From Nitzschia sp. pyKryTriq1 (taxonomy: Eukaryota > Bacillariophyta > Bacillariophyceae > Bacillariales > Bacillariaceae): 64,000 nucleotides of DNA. Below the pieces are notes generated by a model, which was given only the letters and a program-made list of their open reading frames with translations, was not told the origin of the DNA and did not search any database. The translations under genes were made by a program, and so were the position numbers. The DNA lies in the NCBI GenBank assembly GCA_956465555.1, contig OY101131.1:261469-325468 (forward strand), read 5' to 3'. Of the stretch, positions 41,898 to 52,291 are shown piece by piece. Each line of letters begins with the position of its first letter. The first letter of the stretch is position 1.

Positions 41898-42827
41898 GAT
41901 TCTGATCAAAGCAATGATGTCAAGCAAGTGCAAACACAAAAAATGGCAGGATGCAATGCAATGCGAGTAGGATGTGTTTCTTTCTCATGGTGCTGGTCGT
42001 CTTCGTCGTAGTCTACTAATACTGTACCGGTAGGTTTTTTGTTCAGTTCGTCCTTCTGCTTTTCGCGGTTTGTATGGTTGGATGTTGTTGGATCTTTTGC
42101 TATGGTCTTCTACGGGGAACCTGCGGTACCGTATTACCGGTACCTGGTACCGGTACCGGTATGGATCCGATGGAGCGTCGGGAGCTCGCGGTGATACAAA
42201 GTCCACGTCATCACGACACGCGTACTTCGTAAGAGTGAGCGGAGCGTAGGCCAGACCGCAAGACCGACTAATACGAACAAATACCGCACTGACCACTGCA
42301 CCCGTAGTAGTACCAGTACTTGTAGCACTGTAGCTACTGGTAGTAGTACCTGGTACTATTCGCCTCTCACTCTCTCCTACTACTTCTCTAGTATCATAAA
42401 GCAGCGAAAAGATGGTAGTAGAGAGTAGAGTAGCGAGAGTAGTCTAGTAGTAGATCTTAGAAATAAGAGTAGCAGCGCGAAAACTGGTACTGCATTGTTG
42501 TATCCATCATACCACACTTCCGAGGCGTAAAGAACAGACCATATTCCGCCGCCGCCGCCCGCGTGCGGATTCTTGTTCTGTTGAAGAATGGATGGATGGA
42601 TGGATGGGTGATTCATTCAAGTCTTCACCCAGACTCTACATCCCGAGGGCAGTCTACAACTTGAGATTAATAGTATCTGCATGGTATGTGCTATGTTAAA
42701 ATATAGAAGTATTGCCCAAAGAAGCGTGTTTGTTTGTTTGTTTGTTGCTTGCTTGCTTATTCCCACGAAGCAAGCAACAAGGCACTCACAGACACTTGTT
42801 GAATCTTCAACAAAGTGTCCGTTGCAA
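41898..42827. other. Intergenic region with TACCGGTA cluster
   Basis: About 0.9 kb upstream of the 41897 start and downstream of the 42828 stop. TACCGGTA occurs at 42025-42032, 42135-42142, 42148-42155 and 42154-42161 (the last two overlap). There is also a (GGAT)n run at about 42589-42607 and TAGTAG/AGAGTAG tracts at 42305-42460. No credible coding frame is present. Confidence 0.5.
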
Positions 42828-43715
42828 TTAATGAGGTTCCACGTGCCCTCTTACGATCCCCAATCGTTCTTCAAATCGCAATCCATACTGATCTTCAAAC
42901 ACACCCAAAACTTGGGCAGTCGCCGCCCAGTACTCTTTCCCAGCCGTCGGATGATTCGCGGGCGACTTTTTCGTTCGGAGAGTTGTCAAGTCTTGACGTA
43001 CATTGGCAGGTACGTAGGGGCACGTTTCCAAAAGATGTTGTTGACTCAAAATTTGTGCCGCTTGATAAACTCCTACCAACGAGTGTGGATAGTACATGCT
43101 GCCCCGTTCTCGTTCTTGCGGTACGACGTGTCGACAGTGGATACAACGAATCCCCACTTGACCCAAAACAATGGGTTTATTCCGGCCCTTGATGCGGGCT
43201 TGGATATCCGATTCGGTCGCCTCAAAAAGTTCAATGTTCTTGCGAATCAAACATTGATACTCGGACAAGTGATCCGGGTTGCACGACAAGTAGAGAGGAA
43301 TCCCAGGTCGGCCAGTAATCACCAGAGGATCTTCCGTGTGACTGACTGTAGTAGCAGCAGTAGCAGGGGGAGGAGAGGGAGATACGGCGGGTTCCAGTGT
43401 CCTCGTGGCTGCTGTTGTCGCCGCTGCGGGGTGTGTGCCGTGGGTCGAGTCGGACACTTGACGGGCGCCCAGATTCACGGCGGAGGCGGTGGCGTCGAGC
43501 TCTGCCACATCGCCTTCTTCCAAAAAGGCTTGCATCATGTCATCGTCTTCTGTCATCATTGCCATATCATCATCATGATTATCATTATCACCTTCCGTTG
43601 CCGGAAAAGGAAGCGGCATGTCCTCCATCATCATCAATTCATCCACTTCTTGTGGCGGCTCGTCCTGGTGGAACAGTGAAGCCTCTTGAGGAGCTGATGC
43701 GGCGGTAGTAGTCAT
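42828..43715 (-). CDS. Diatom-type conserved protein with putative Cys/His metal site
   Basis: A 295-residue protein from the ATG at 43715. The first 150 residues are acidic and disordered. The conserved core is IPLYLSCNPDHLSEYQCLIR, KNIELFEATESDIQARIKGR, NKPIVLGQVGIRCIHCRHVV, MYYPHSLVGVYQAAQILSQQ and HLLETCPYVPANVRQDL, followed by GKEYWAATAQVLGVFED. From memory this arrangement ('YQCLvRkqIElFEA', 'GRnkpIvlGQVGIRCrHC', 'YYPakL.giYQaAQN', 'GGKeYWa') is widespread in diatoms. The pattern C-x2-C-x-H followed by a later H-x4-C may bind zinc. The function is not known to me. The upstream 1.65 kb contains the ATTGCAGAA cluster. Confidence 0.87.
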   Translation of the reverse strand: MTTTAASAPQEASLFHQDEPPQEVDELMMMEDMPLPFPATEGDNDNHDDDMAMMTEDDDMMQAFLEEGDVAELDATASAVNLGARQVSDSTHGTHPAAATTAATRTLEPAVSPSPPPATAATTVSHTEDPLVITGRPGIPLYLSCNPDHLSEYQCLIRKNIELFEATESDIQARIKGRNKPIVLGQVGIRCIHCRHVVPQERERGSMYYPHSLVGVYQAAQILSQQHLLETCPYVPANVRQDLTTLRTKKSPANHPTAGKEYWAATAQVLGVFEDQYGLRFEERLGIVRGHVEPH

Positions 43716-44309
43716 TGTATTATTCGTACGTATTCTATTCGTATGTATACCGGTACGTATTTTCGTATTTGATGTCGATCGTATCCAAGAGACAGTACTA
43801 TCGTAGTCTATCCGAACGGAGGGTGCAATAGTCTGAAATAAAAAATAATGATGCGATGCTGATGATGATAGGATCACTATTGTCGAATTATTTCTTCTTC
43901 TCCATCATCGCATCTCTCCATCGCATAACACATCACGTTGACCGCGGCGAGCGCGGAGAGTTCGTCCTGTACCAGTACTGGTACGTACTGGACTCCAGCT
44001 TGCATTCTACACGGGTGGTGGTGGATACGTAGCTACCGTAGTACCTGGTAATGTAGCAGATGTCTGGTACTCCGCTCCAAGCGATTTTGACGAACACCAA
44101 AAGGGCTTCGATTTTGTTCATTGTCAAACACAGCCGTCTTATTCAGCCAATCAAATCAAATCATTTCTCTGAGAATGACTAATTAGATCCATTTTATTCC
44201 CATATCCTATCCGACCGATCCGACAATAACATCTCAACGAAAGAACACGACAAACGACACACAGCCAACAAACCACAAAAACGAACGCGGCGACACGCCA
44301 AATTAATCT

Positions 44310-45142
44310 TTCTGCAATTTGTCAATACCAGGAAGAATTGCAGAATTCTCCCCCTCTTTGCAGGCCTGATTGCAGAATTCTCGTGGAGGGTTTCCAACAA
44401 AAATCTGACTTTAACGAACTGCAGGCCATATTGCAGAATCTAACATCGCCCCTACACGTGGCACCCAATCCACTACCAATTGCAGGATTGAATGCAGATC
44501 TTCACATTTTCTGCAATCAATATTCCTTCAACGGATGACGTATACCGACCCTCCCCCATTTTATAATAATCTCATCATCGTCGGTTTCAGATGAAACCGA
44601 ATAATAAAATCAAAATAAAAACGACGCAAACGAGAGAGACAAACGACGAGATGACAACTATGGATCGATGTACTGTGAATCTACTCGAAAAAATCGAGCA
44701 AATGGGCCTTGGCGAGGCTCGCTCGAATGTTTACACGCCGGGCGTGTTCGTTCGACTGGGTGGACTAGTAAAACACGGTTTCCGACTGAAACGACTCTAC
44801 GCTGGTAACTTTGGGGGGAACGAGTAACTGTGATTTATTGTGGGGGGGGTATTGCGGAGAAAGAGGGGATGAGTGTGTGCGCGGACGGATTGCAGAAATC
44901 TTCTGCAATAATGTCTGCATTATAATCCTCGTGGGGAGCGAGCCGGACGAGTATTCTGCAATTAAAGTTGCATTTTCTGCAACCCGCGAGCTCAACTGCA
45001 GAATGTGCGCGCTGATTGCAGGAAGTGACGTGGTTTAGCGCGTTTGCGCAGATCGAAGTGGAGAACGCATTGCAGAAAGCGATGGCTGCATTTGATTCTG
45101 CAATACATGAATTTCCTGCAATTGGGGGTTGAAGTGCAGAAA
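44310..45142. promoter_or_regulatory. Array of ATTGCAGAA motifs in two clusters, candidate protein-binding region
   Basis: Exact 9-mers on one strand or the other begin at 44310, 44337, 44369, 44430, 44509, 44889, 44901, 44954, 45069 and 45096. One-mismatch versions (ATTGCAGGA, TCCTGCAAT, TTCTGCAAC) begin at 44479, 44975, 45015 and 45114. Many shorter CTGCA/TGCAG steps lie between. The left cluster spans about 210 bp and the right about 250 bp, with some 370 bp between them. Ten exact hits in about 0.8 kb is far above the chance expectation of under 0.01. Orientation is mixed, and the intervening DNA is not repeated. Whether this is a promoter element, an origin or something else is not shown by sequence. 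Confidence 0.7.
44580..44599. repeat. 9-bp inverted repeat with 2-nt spacer
   Basis: TCGGTTTCA and TGAAACCGA are exact reverse complements around GA. The hairpin lies midway between the two ATTGCAGAA clusters. Confidence 0.85.
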
Positions 45143-45366
45143 GAATATTTTGGCGTGGAGGCATGACGATGATGCATGATGAGAATGATCCAGCAGCAGC
45201 CAGCAGCAGCAGCCAACCAATCTGCAGCCAAAAAACACACCACCATACACCATCATACCCCTCTCTGAAGTACAAGTACTGGCATAATATCCGTCCTTTA
45301 GTACTATTATTCAGGGTCTGCTAGCTAATAGAGTCGTCAGTATCGATAGTTTCCAGTTAGTATAAA

Positions 45367-46411
45367 ATGCCTCTTCCTCAACGATGGCACAAAAAAACAA
45401 AAAACAACAACAACAACAACAGTAATAAGCGTGCGCCCGAAGGCTTTTCCGAGATTTTGGAACCTACCCTGGAAGCCTTGGAACATGAATTGCGGGATAA
45501 AATCAAGGAGACGAATGAAAAGAAACGCAAGACGGAATCGATGTGGCCGGTCCATCAAATCAATTGGCAAAAGTCACGATATGTCTATGATATGTATTAT
45601 ACCTATCACCGTATTTCCAAAGCGGTCTATGACTATTGTATTCAACAAAAGTTGATTGACGCGGCGTTGATTGCCAAAGTAAGTGTTATTCTTCTTCTTC
45701 TTGTTATTATTGATGGATGGATCATTCATTCATTCATTCATTCATTCAAGAACTGGTCGTGTGCGTGCCACAATAGAATATCTTGAGATATCATACACTC
45801 ACTTGGTGTTGCCTTGCTTTTAATAATTCTACTAGTGGAAGAAGCCTGGATACGAACGACTGTGTAGTACCTACGTGATTAATCCTTCCAATTACAAATT
45901 TGGAACGACGTCGATTTGTCGGGTACCGTTGGGGGATCGTTCCCCGGAAGCACAGACCGCCCAAGATCCCACGACGGGATGTCTGGGATGTGCTTCCGGT
46001 AAGGGGGCGGGGCCACGAAATATCTTTGGCAACAAGTATGGGCAATATTTGGCAGCAGTTCAAATTGCTCGGGAAGATCGGCTTGCAAAACAACAACAAG
46101 AACAAAAACGAAAAGAAGCAGAAGAGCAAGCAGCTGCAGGAGATGATGACGACGATGAGACGGAAGACGACGACGACGATGATGATGACGGCGACGATAG
46201 CGATGACGACTATGGTCCGACTCCAGCCGCGGGAATCTGGGCAGGATCTCAAAAGCTACAGGAACAGTCCAATCAAATAACGGTTCAAGCTGGTGGAGGT
46301 GGTGATGGTGGCGATGATGATGCTGGAGAAGAAGAGACGGAGGATGAGGACGACGATGAAGACGACGAAGGACCAGCTCTACCTCCTGCCAAAAAAATCC
46401 GACAGGGATAA
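45367..46411 (+). CDS. BUD31: BUD31/G10 splicing factor with acidic C-terminal extension, two exons
   Basis: BUD31 sits in the activated spliceosome (retention-and-splicing/Prp19-linked parts) near the catalytic RNA. I read exon 1 as 45367-45678 and exon 2 as 45836-46411. The 157-bp phase-0 intron (GTAAGT...CTAG) rejoins DAALIAK to WKKPGYERLCSTYV. The product is 295 residues. Matched blocks are PEGFSEILEPTLEALEHELR, KRKTESMWPVHQINWQKSRY, VYDMYYTYHRISKAVYDYCI, NYKFGTTSICRVP and TGCLGCASG. Typical BUD31 is about 145 residues and ends just after the last Cys block. Here a coiled, Glu/Lys/Gln-rich segment and long Asp/Glu runs add about 125 residues. Only four Cys remain in the region where human BUD31 has nine (recalled), so the zinc cluster seems reduced. 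Confidence 0.93.
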
Positions 46412-46843
46412 TAGGTCAAGAAATAAAACCTCATCTGCATACCTTTATTAGAGCATGATGGTGTAAACGTGTTGTACCGTCCACACTTTTAGCCTCTGCT
46501 ATGGTGTTGTGTCCTTGCGGGATCGTGGGGTTCAGCAGGGGTAAATCAGTCTTCGCTTAGTAGTCCACCTAGTCGATGGGCATATATATTTCGTACCGAC
46601 GTCACGCGTTCCGCACCATAATATGAAATCAAACGGTCGGTGGTTCCTCAAAAAATTCAAAAAAATGAGGAATGCCCATGCGACGAAGAAACGCGTAGAT
46701 AGAGAGCATATCCTATCATCATCATCATCATCATCATCGTCACACCATCCATCTATTGCAGATCGTCTCACATCCATGCTATTAACATACTGGAATAGCC
46801 TTCTCGAGTATCGTAGAGTACGAGTGTTAATATAAGACGAGTC
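46412..46843. other. Intergenic region
   Basis: About 430 bp between BUD31 and the GT92-like gene, with an ATC run at about 46715-46740. No gene is seen. Confidence 0.5.
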
Positions 46844-49800
46844 ATGATGATGAAGAATAAACTCAAACGCGATCAACAACGACGAGCCAGTAATATAATG
46901 TCTCGATCAGTGTCAATACGAGTCATGGCGGTGGCACTGTGTGCCTTGTACTTGACGCAGCACTACATGATGATGGCTTGGTTACAGTATTATCTTTACG
47001 AGAACTCGTACCAGGCATCGTCTATGTCTATGAGTATGGGTACTCTCATACCCCCTACCGGTACGGCCAATGGTGGTCGCCACCCATATATCGACGCTTC
47101 GTTTCTGAATAGGAATGTGAACAATAGGAATACAGAGTTGCATCCTTCATCGTCTTCCAAAAGGAAAAGGACAGGAACAGTAGATGCAACAGCAGCCCCT
47201 CTGAAAAATGATGAGCACGATGATGATGATGAAGAGATGACGCCGACGACAAAGAAGCCGGCATCCTATACCACCATCCCGTCCGTTCCTCTCAACAACA
47301 GTGCCAGTACTATCATTCCGGAAACTTCCACCAACAATACTCTTCCTTCTCCACACGAACATATCCAAGTACGAAACTTTCTTCAGCGTAGCATGGGCCG
47401 ATCCTTTTTACCACTTGCCGCAGTGCTCGAAAAAACAACGACAACAACAACAACAACAACTGATGAGCCGCTCAAGAACAAGAAGCCCTTGCCCCTCCGA
47501 ATTCATCCAGCGTCCTCTTTGACGACGGTATCGTATCCAAATCACATTCAATCTTGTCAGGATATTCCCAATCGATGGCCCGTGGGACATTCTACCGATA
47601 TGGATGGTGAATATGGTCCCAATGTTGGTCGATTAATGTCCATGTATAATATACGACACGAATATGCTCAAACGACCTGCCCCGTCGATGCCGATCCCTT
47701 TTTGCCATGGATTCATGACGTCTTTGTCAAACAAGAACAGGATAATAATGGCGAGAATGTAAATGGCAGTGGTCATGGTGCAGTTTTGGAATTCATCGCT
47801 CACAACAAACGACGGTGTCGACGAGATCCCTACCCCTACTCGAATGATATTGCGAATTTGGAACCGCAAGTCGCCTTGATGCAAAGTGTACCAATACAAC
47901 AAATCGACGACAACAACACCAACAGTATGAGTAGCAATGCTTCGTCGGAACTACTGCTACATAACCTACCCAAGGATTGGAAAGAGACCAAACGATCGAC
48001 CAAGGAGCACTGGTATCGGTTGGTGCCTTTGGAACAGGCCGACTTTCCAGAAACAAGATTCCTTTGTCAATTCTTTACTCTTCGATTGAAACAGCCATCT
48101 GGGGATGCTGATGATGAAGATGCTCGTTTGGAAAAAGTCGTTGTAGAAGAAACTTGGAGTACCTATCCGTACAATTATGAGCATGCCAATTTTCAAAGTC
48201 GTCGAGGACAAGTCGGAGTGGCTCATCCCATGTTGACGCGACCGAGCAGGGTCCAAGATTTTGCCGCCGGCATTCACAATGAAAATGTATGGAATGCCAT
48301 TTTGAATTTTCAATGCCCCATTCCTCCCGCTATACAACAAGAATTATCATTGTTGTCGGAACAAGAGGATGGGGTTGGAGTTGTTCCCACATTCTATGTG
48401 GACGTCGTCCCCGTTCGAACGCCTCCCCGAGAAAATGTGATGGGATATGCTCCCCAACTCCAAGATATCATTACTTCTACCGAACAACAACAAGACGCAT
48501 CATCATCATTTGATCCTCTTCAAGAGTGGGGCGAGGCGCATATCTTGCCACCGGTCAGTCAGAGTGGACGTTGGGCCAACATTCCTATCTGTCCTCCAAA
48601 AAGGAGCAGCAGCAGCAGCAGCAGAAGTACTAGCAGAACCAACAAGAATGCCGTCGCCACAAAAGCTTCCGATACCGCTGGTACTAGTACTATCACCACC
48701 ACGACATCTTCATTCAAAAGCAACAATTCCACCACCAAAAAATCACATTTCATGGTGGGCTGTGTATGGGCGTCGGCGGTTTTTTCCGAGCGTGGAAAGA
48801 GGGATTGGGATACACATACCATGGAACGGATGTTGGAATGGTTGGCCTATCACCTGGAGATTGCGGGCTTTGATCACATGGTCGTATACGACAATACAGA
48901 GGCCCATACCAACCTTACTTCTCTGCGATCCGTGACGGACATATTTCCACCCTCCCGTGTCACCAGAATTCCTTGGAAACATCGCGTCTGCAATAACAAT
49001 GCCTATCATCATATGAACGGCGGGGAACGGTCTTCTCAATATGCGGCCGAAGCGAGTTGTCGTGTCCGATATGGTTCTTCGACAGAATGGATGGCCTTCT
49101 TTGATACGGACGAATATTTGATTCCCAGTGGTAATTGGTCCAGTATTCGGGAATGGTTGGAAACGGGCGTCGAGATCGGAACCATTGCTCCCGATACTCA
49201 CATCCTTAGTTTTTATGAGACGAGGGCCTCTTTGAATCATCGATTTACGGAAGAATATGTCAATGATGAGATGCCCCAGTGCCATTCCGATTGTACCGAC
49301 TGTCATTGCGTCCAAAAGCGACCCAATGCTACCTACCTGGAATCCTTTTGCGAGCCCGGACCCTTTCCCCGCGACCCCACGACGAAGGCACGAATGAAAC
49401 AAATTTTTCGGCCCGCCTTTGTGCTGAATCATTTTGTCCATTATGCGACTGTCACCAACTTGGTACATACCAATCCAAAATATCCGCGAGCGGTAGGTTG
49501 GCCCTACGAACGCCGGGCCAAAGAGTTCACGGAAGCATACATGTTGCACACCAAAACTCGTGAGCCTTGGAAAACGTCCAAGTGGAATACAGAAAATAAC
49601 ATCACTTGCAAGGAACGACCTCACAAATGTCCCGTGGGCTTGGCATTTCCGTACTATCAAGGATTCAACATTTCCAACAGCAGCAGCAGCACTCTCCGAC
49701 GGGACGACCATGGACGTTTACTCAACGAATTTGATTTTCCCTACAATTGCTATGAACTTGAAAAGGTTCAAGAAGACCTGGCGAAAAGATTGCATGCTGT

Positions 49801-49909
49801 TTTGGATCCATTGAAAGTCAAATGGAAACAAACGGAGGGAGGTTCCATGATGGACGACCACGGCATGCTGCCTCTTCATCCGCCGAATATCGTCACGTAT
49901 TTGGCATAA
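46844..49909 (+). CDS. GT92-like (DUF23) type II membrane glycosyltransferase
   Basis: A 1021-residue protein from the ATG at 46844. A short basic cytosolic tail precedes a membrane anchor at about residues 26-50 (VMAVALCALYLTQHYMMMAW), as in Golgi type II transferases. A long Ser/Thr stalk and a large lumenal part follow. The catalytic domain (about residues 630-910) shows MLEWLAYHLEIAGFDHMVVY, SQYAAEASCRVRYGSSTEWM, then AFFDTDEYLIPSG with a DxD-like D754-T-D756. KQIFRPAFVLNHFVHYATVT also fits. This order (call on a 'WLAYHl..GfdhfiVYDN' block, later 'fDtDEFl', later 'K.i.rp..v....vH') matches glycosyltransferase family 92. Many paired Cys and NxS/T sites fit a lumenal domain. Donor and acceptor sugars cannot be told. 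Some related algal proteins are called DUF23 or family 2-like. Confidence 0.85.
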   Translation: MMMKNKLKRDQQRRASNIMSRSVSIRVMAVALCALYLTQHYMMMAWLQYYLYENSYQASSMSMSMGTLIPPTGTANGGRHPYIDASFLNRNVNNRNTELHPSSSSKRKRTGTVDATAAPLKNDEHDDDDEEMTPTTKKPASYTTIPSVPLNNSASTIIPETSTNNTLPSPHEHIQVRNFLQRSMGRSFLPLAAVLEKTTTTTTTTTDEPLKNKKPLPLRIHPASSLTTVSYPNHIQSCQDIPNRWPVGHSTDMDGEYGPNVGRLMSMYNIRHEYAQTTCPVDADPFLPWIHDVFVKQEQDNNGENVNGSGHGAVLEFIAHNKRRCRRDPYPYSNDIANLEPQVALMQSVPIQQIDDNNTNSMSSNASSELLLHNLPKDWKETKRSTKEHWYRLVPLEQADFPETRFLCQFFTLRLKQPSGDADDEDARLEKVVVEETWSTYPYNYEHANFQSRRGQVGVAHPMLTRPSRVQDFAAGIHNENVWNAILNFQCPIPPAIQQELSLLSEQEDGVGVVPTFYVDVVPVRTPPRENVMGYAPQLQDIITSTEQQQDASSSFDPLQEWGEAHILPPVSQSGRWANIPICPPKRSSSSSSRSTSRTNKNAVATKASDTAGTSTITTTTSSFKSNNSTTKKSHFMVGCVWASAVFSERGKRDWDTHTMERMLEWLAYHLEIAGFDHMVVYDNTEAHTNLTSLRSVTDIFPPSRVTRIPWKHRVCNNNAYHHMNGGERSSQYAAEASCRVRYGSSTEWMAFFDTDEYLIPSGNWSSIREWLETGVEIGTIAPDTHILSFYETRASLNHRFTEEYVNDEMPQCHSDCTDCHCVQKRPNATYLESFCEPGPFPRDPTTKARMKQIFRPAFVLNHFVHYATVTNLVHTNPKYPRAVGWPYERRAKEFTEAYMLHTKTREPWKTSKWNTENNITCKERPHKCPVGLAFPYYQGFNISNSSSSTLRRDDHGRLLNEFDFPYNCYELEKVQEDLAKRLHAVLDPLKVKWKQTEGGSMMDDHGMLPLHPPNIVTYLA

Positions 49910-50528
49910 ATTTACAGTACATCAGGTTTTCCATACCGGAAGTGAGACGAGTGTACTACCGTTCGTAGTGGGAGACGAGACCACAACGTCCACTGTCCTC
50001 TCTCGTCGCTTCTCAAGCTATTCCCACTTGAGTAGATAATACACTTCTCTAAAGCAAATGGTAGCTTGATAAGTCTCTACACTCTACTCTACTCTACTAC
50101 TAAATAGCTAGAGAGACGAGTGTCGGAGTACGACCAAAGATATAGCTACAGTAGTATCCTCGGACGACTCGGATTATTCATCTTCTTCTGCGCGGCTGAT
50201 GTCTTCTGTCGTCCAAGGCGCCAGAGTAGAGAGCAGAAACCAAGTTGACAGTCGACTTACTCGATCAAGGCTACGTCTGTCTTTGCACGGTTTGACAACG
50301 CAGAGAAAGCATGCAGACGTATACAGCCAGAAGCGCGAGAAGTACGAGTAGAAGAAGCAGGCGACGATCGCGACCATGGGAGGCATTTTTTTGGAGTTTG
50401 GAGTGCTGCCGTGCAGACTATCTACCGCCAAAACTGTTGGTGTTAGGCGTCATTTTACGAATAAACTGCTCTAGGCTACAAGTACTTGAACACAATCCAC
50501 ACTCTCTGTTCATACACAAGGTCTCATC
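49910..50528. other. Intergenic region
   Basis: About 620 bp between the GT92-like gene and the second NECAP. It holds TCTACTC/TAGAGAG tracts near 50080-50120 and no TACCGGTA site. The open frames are short, so none is called. Confidence 0.5.
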
Positions 50529-50531
50529 ATG

Positions 50532-50565
<34 letters not shown>

Positions 50566-51520
50566 ACAGTAGCACGCCACCGTCCGATGACAACGATGCC
50601 GGCGTTGGCAGCTTGCTGAAACAAACACTCATGAACGTGGATGAGTGCTTCCTTTATCGAGTTCCTCCGCTGACGACCAGTGGCGGGCATCGAGGTAAGC
50701 CTTCGTCCTATGTGTGTTGGGCACCGCCGACTTTGCTGGAAGCGCACTCACTCCACTCTTGGATTCTCCACGCACGCATCACACATCAGCCGAACAGTGG
50801 GATCTATCCAAACCGCTACAGACGTGTGGCTTCCAAGTCGAACGACGCAACAATGATTTGTATTTGTTATTTACGACTGAAGATCATACCAAACTCTACG
50901 CCCTTTCTAAAATACAAGAAAATAGCAGCGTCAGCAAGAGTGTCGAACCTGTCGTGGATTCGAGTCGGTATTTTGTCACCCAGGTCCAGTCAGGAGGAGG
51001 ACTGCAAGGAGGAGGAGGCAGAGAAAAAACCGCCTATGTGGGCTTTGGTTTTCGGGATCGGGATGTGGCGTTGGATCTGTTGGGAAATTTACAGCAATTT
51101 CAAAAAAGTATTCAACGAGAACAACAGGCAAAGAATATGAAAGTGACAGACATTCCCAAACTGGCGGAAGGAGAAAAGATTCACATTTCGTTTGGCACGA
51201 AAGGTGCCGAGAAGAATAAGAAAAAGCCGGCGTCATCGACGACAGCATCAAGTAGTGGGGGGCTGTTGTTGCTGAAGAAACCCCCCAAACCTGCCGAGGC
51301 TACTATCGAAGGGGCAGCGCCAAAGAACGCTCCCATTATTAAAAATTCCGAGGATGCTAGTCAGGAACTTCATCTTAGCATGGGAAACATCAACCTGCAA
51401 GACGACCACAAGTCAGTAGCGAGTGCTGACTCGGATGTGGCGCACGGCGGAGATGCCAGAGGGGATATTGGAGATGGTAATGATGATGAGGACGAGTGGG
51501 ACGACTTTCAACAAGCCTAG
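50529..51520 (+). CDS. NECAP-like clathrin-adaptor accessory protein, long form with WxxF tail, two exons
   Basis: I read exon 1 as 50529-50694 and exon 2 as 50790-51520, with a 95-bp intron (GTAAGC...ATCAG). The product is 298 residues. The PH-like NECAP domain reads DECFLYRVPPL, then across the junction GGHRAEQWDLSKPL, followed by LYLLFTTEDHTKLYALSKI, VEPVVDSSRYFVTQVQSGGG and TAYVGFGFRDRDVALDLLGN. KLAEGEKIHISFG is the conserved 'k..eGqkI.i.ig' strip after the domain. The tail is disordered and ends DDEDEWDDFQQA, which contains a W-x-x-F motif (WDDF) like the one NECAPs use to dock on the AP-2/AP-1 ear. Its intron lies two bases from the equivalent intron in the short paralogue at 3274-3966. 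Confidence 0.92.
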
Positions 51521-52291
51521 TAGCAATGATGACGTGCAGTATACTGGCACGAACAAGTGGTCTTCCCCCGTCTGGTATAGTGCTGCTGCCAGCACGAGGA
51601 TGCGGCTGGTAAAACAACAGGATGTATAATTCGTGATAGTAGGGCAACGTTACGATACCTGAAAGCTACTCGTGACAGGGGCGAAGTGGCCTCGGGCCGC
51701 ATAAACTCGGTGATGGAGCCTAATCCTTGGACTAACTCGCATTGGACCCGTTGGCCATGAGACGAGTTAGTTCATGGATCTGTTGTTTCTGATTGTTGTT
51801 GGCTTCTTGATATTAGCAGACCCCTTTCTTGGGTCTTGTTGTTTTAGCCTTCGTCCTTAGCGGCTCTAGTGCCGTATCCCTAGCTAAACTGTCTAGAGAG
51901 TCGTCGTCAATTGTCGTTGGCGGATTGTTGTGTTGGGTTAGTCACAGATACTGCTCGACGGTCCATCCATCTCTGATGGCTGGATGTCAAAAGATCCAAG
52001 GTGACCCTGTCAAATGTCAATTGACTACTTGGACTCAGTACGACGGGCAGACGTCAATCCGTACGTTACGCGTCTGTCGTGAATTGGATTCGCGATGTAC
52101 AGAAACAGTCCCAAATGGAGATCCAATCGGATGAGTCTGCGATTCAATCGGACGGTCGTCTCGGAAGCGACGTACCAGCGGAAACTATTGTTTACTATAC
52201 ATGAAGAATGAACTATACAATCCAACGATTGTAAATCCCTAAACGGAGCGAAAGGCTACCATAACAAGAAAGAATGTGGGATAGAGATATA

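Larger units (their letters stand above)
43716..45366. other. Divergent intergenic region carrying the ATTGCAGAA cluster
   Basis: About 1.65 kb between the minus-strand gene at 43715 and BUD31 at 45367, both of which start here. It holds the ATTGCAGAA/TTCTGCAAT array, a 9-bp-arm hairpin at about 44580-44599 and a TACCGGTA at 43748-43755. A 78-codon frame at 44591-44827 lies between the two motif clusters but has no recognisable relative, so I do not call it a gene. Confidence 0.6.

Noticed and set aside
42681-43679. A 332-codon plus-strand frame
   Set aside because: It is antisense to the well-conserved diatom-family gene at 42828-43715 and has low-complexity composition.
44591-44827. A 78-codon plus-strand frame between the two ATTGCAGAA clusters
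   Set aside because: It is short, has no recognised relative and sits between probable regulatory clusters. It was kept only as a remark.
51829-52134. A short frame (MAGCQKIQGDPVKCQL and following) as part of a mobile element
   Set aside because: It is too short and has no second supporting feature such as a polymerase block or convincing terminal repeats.
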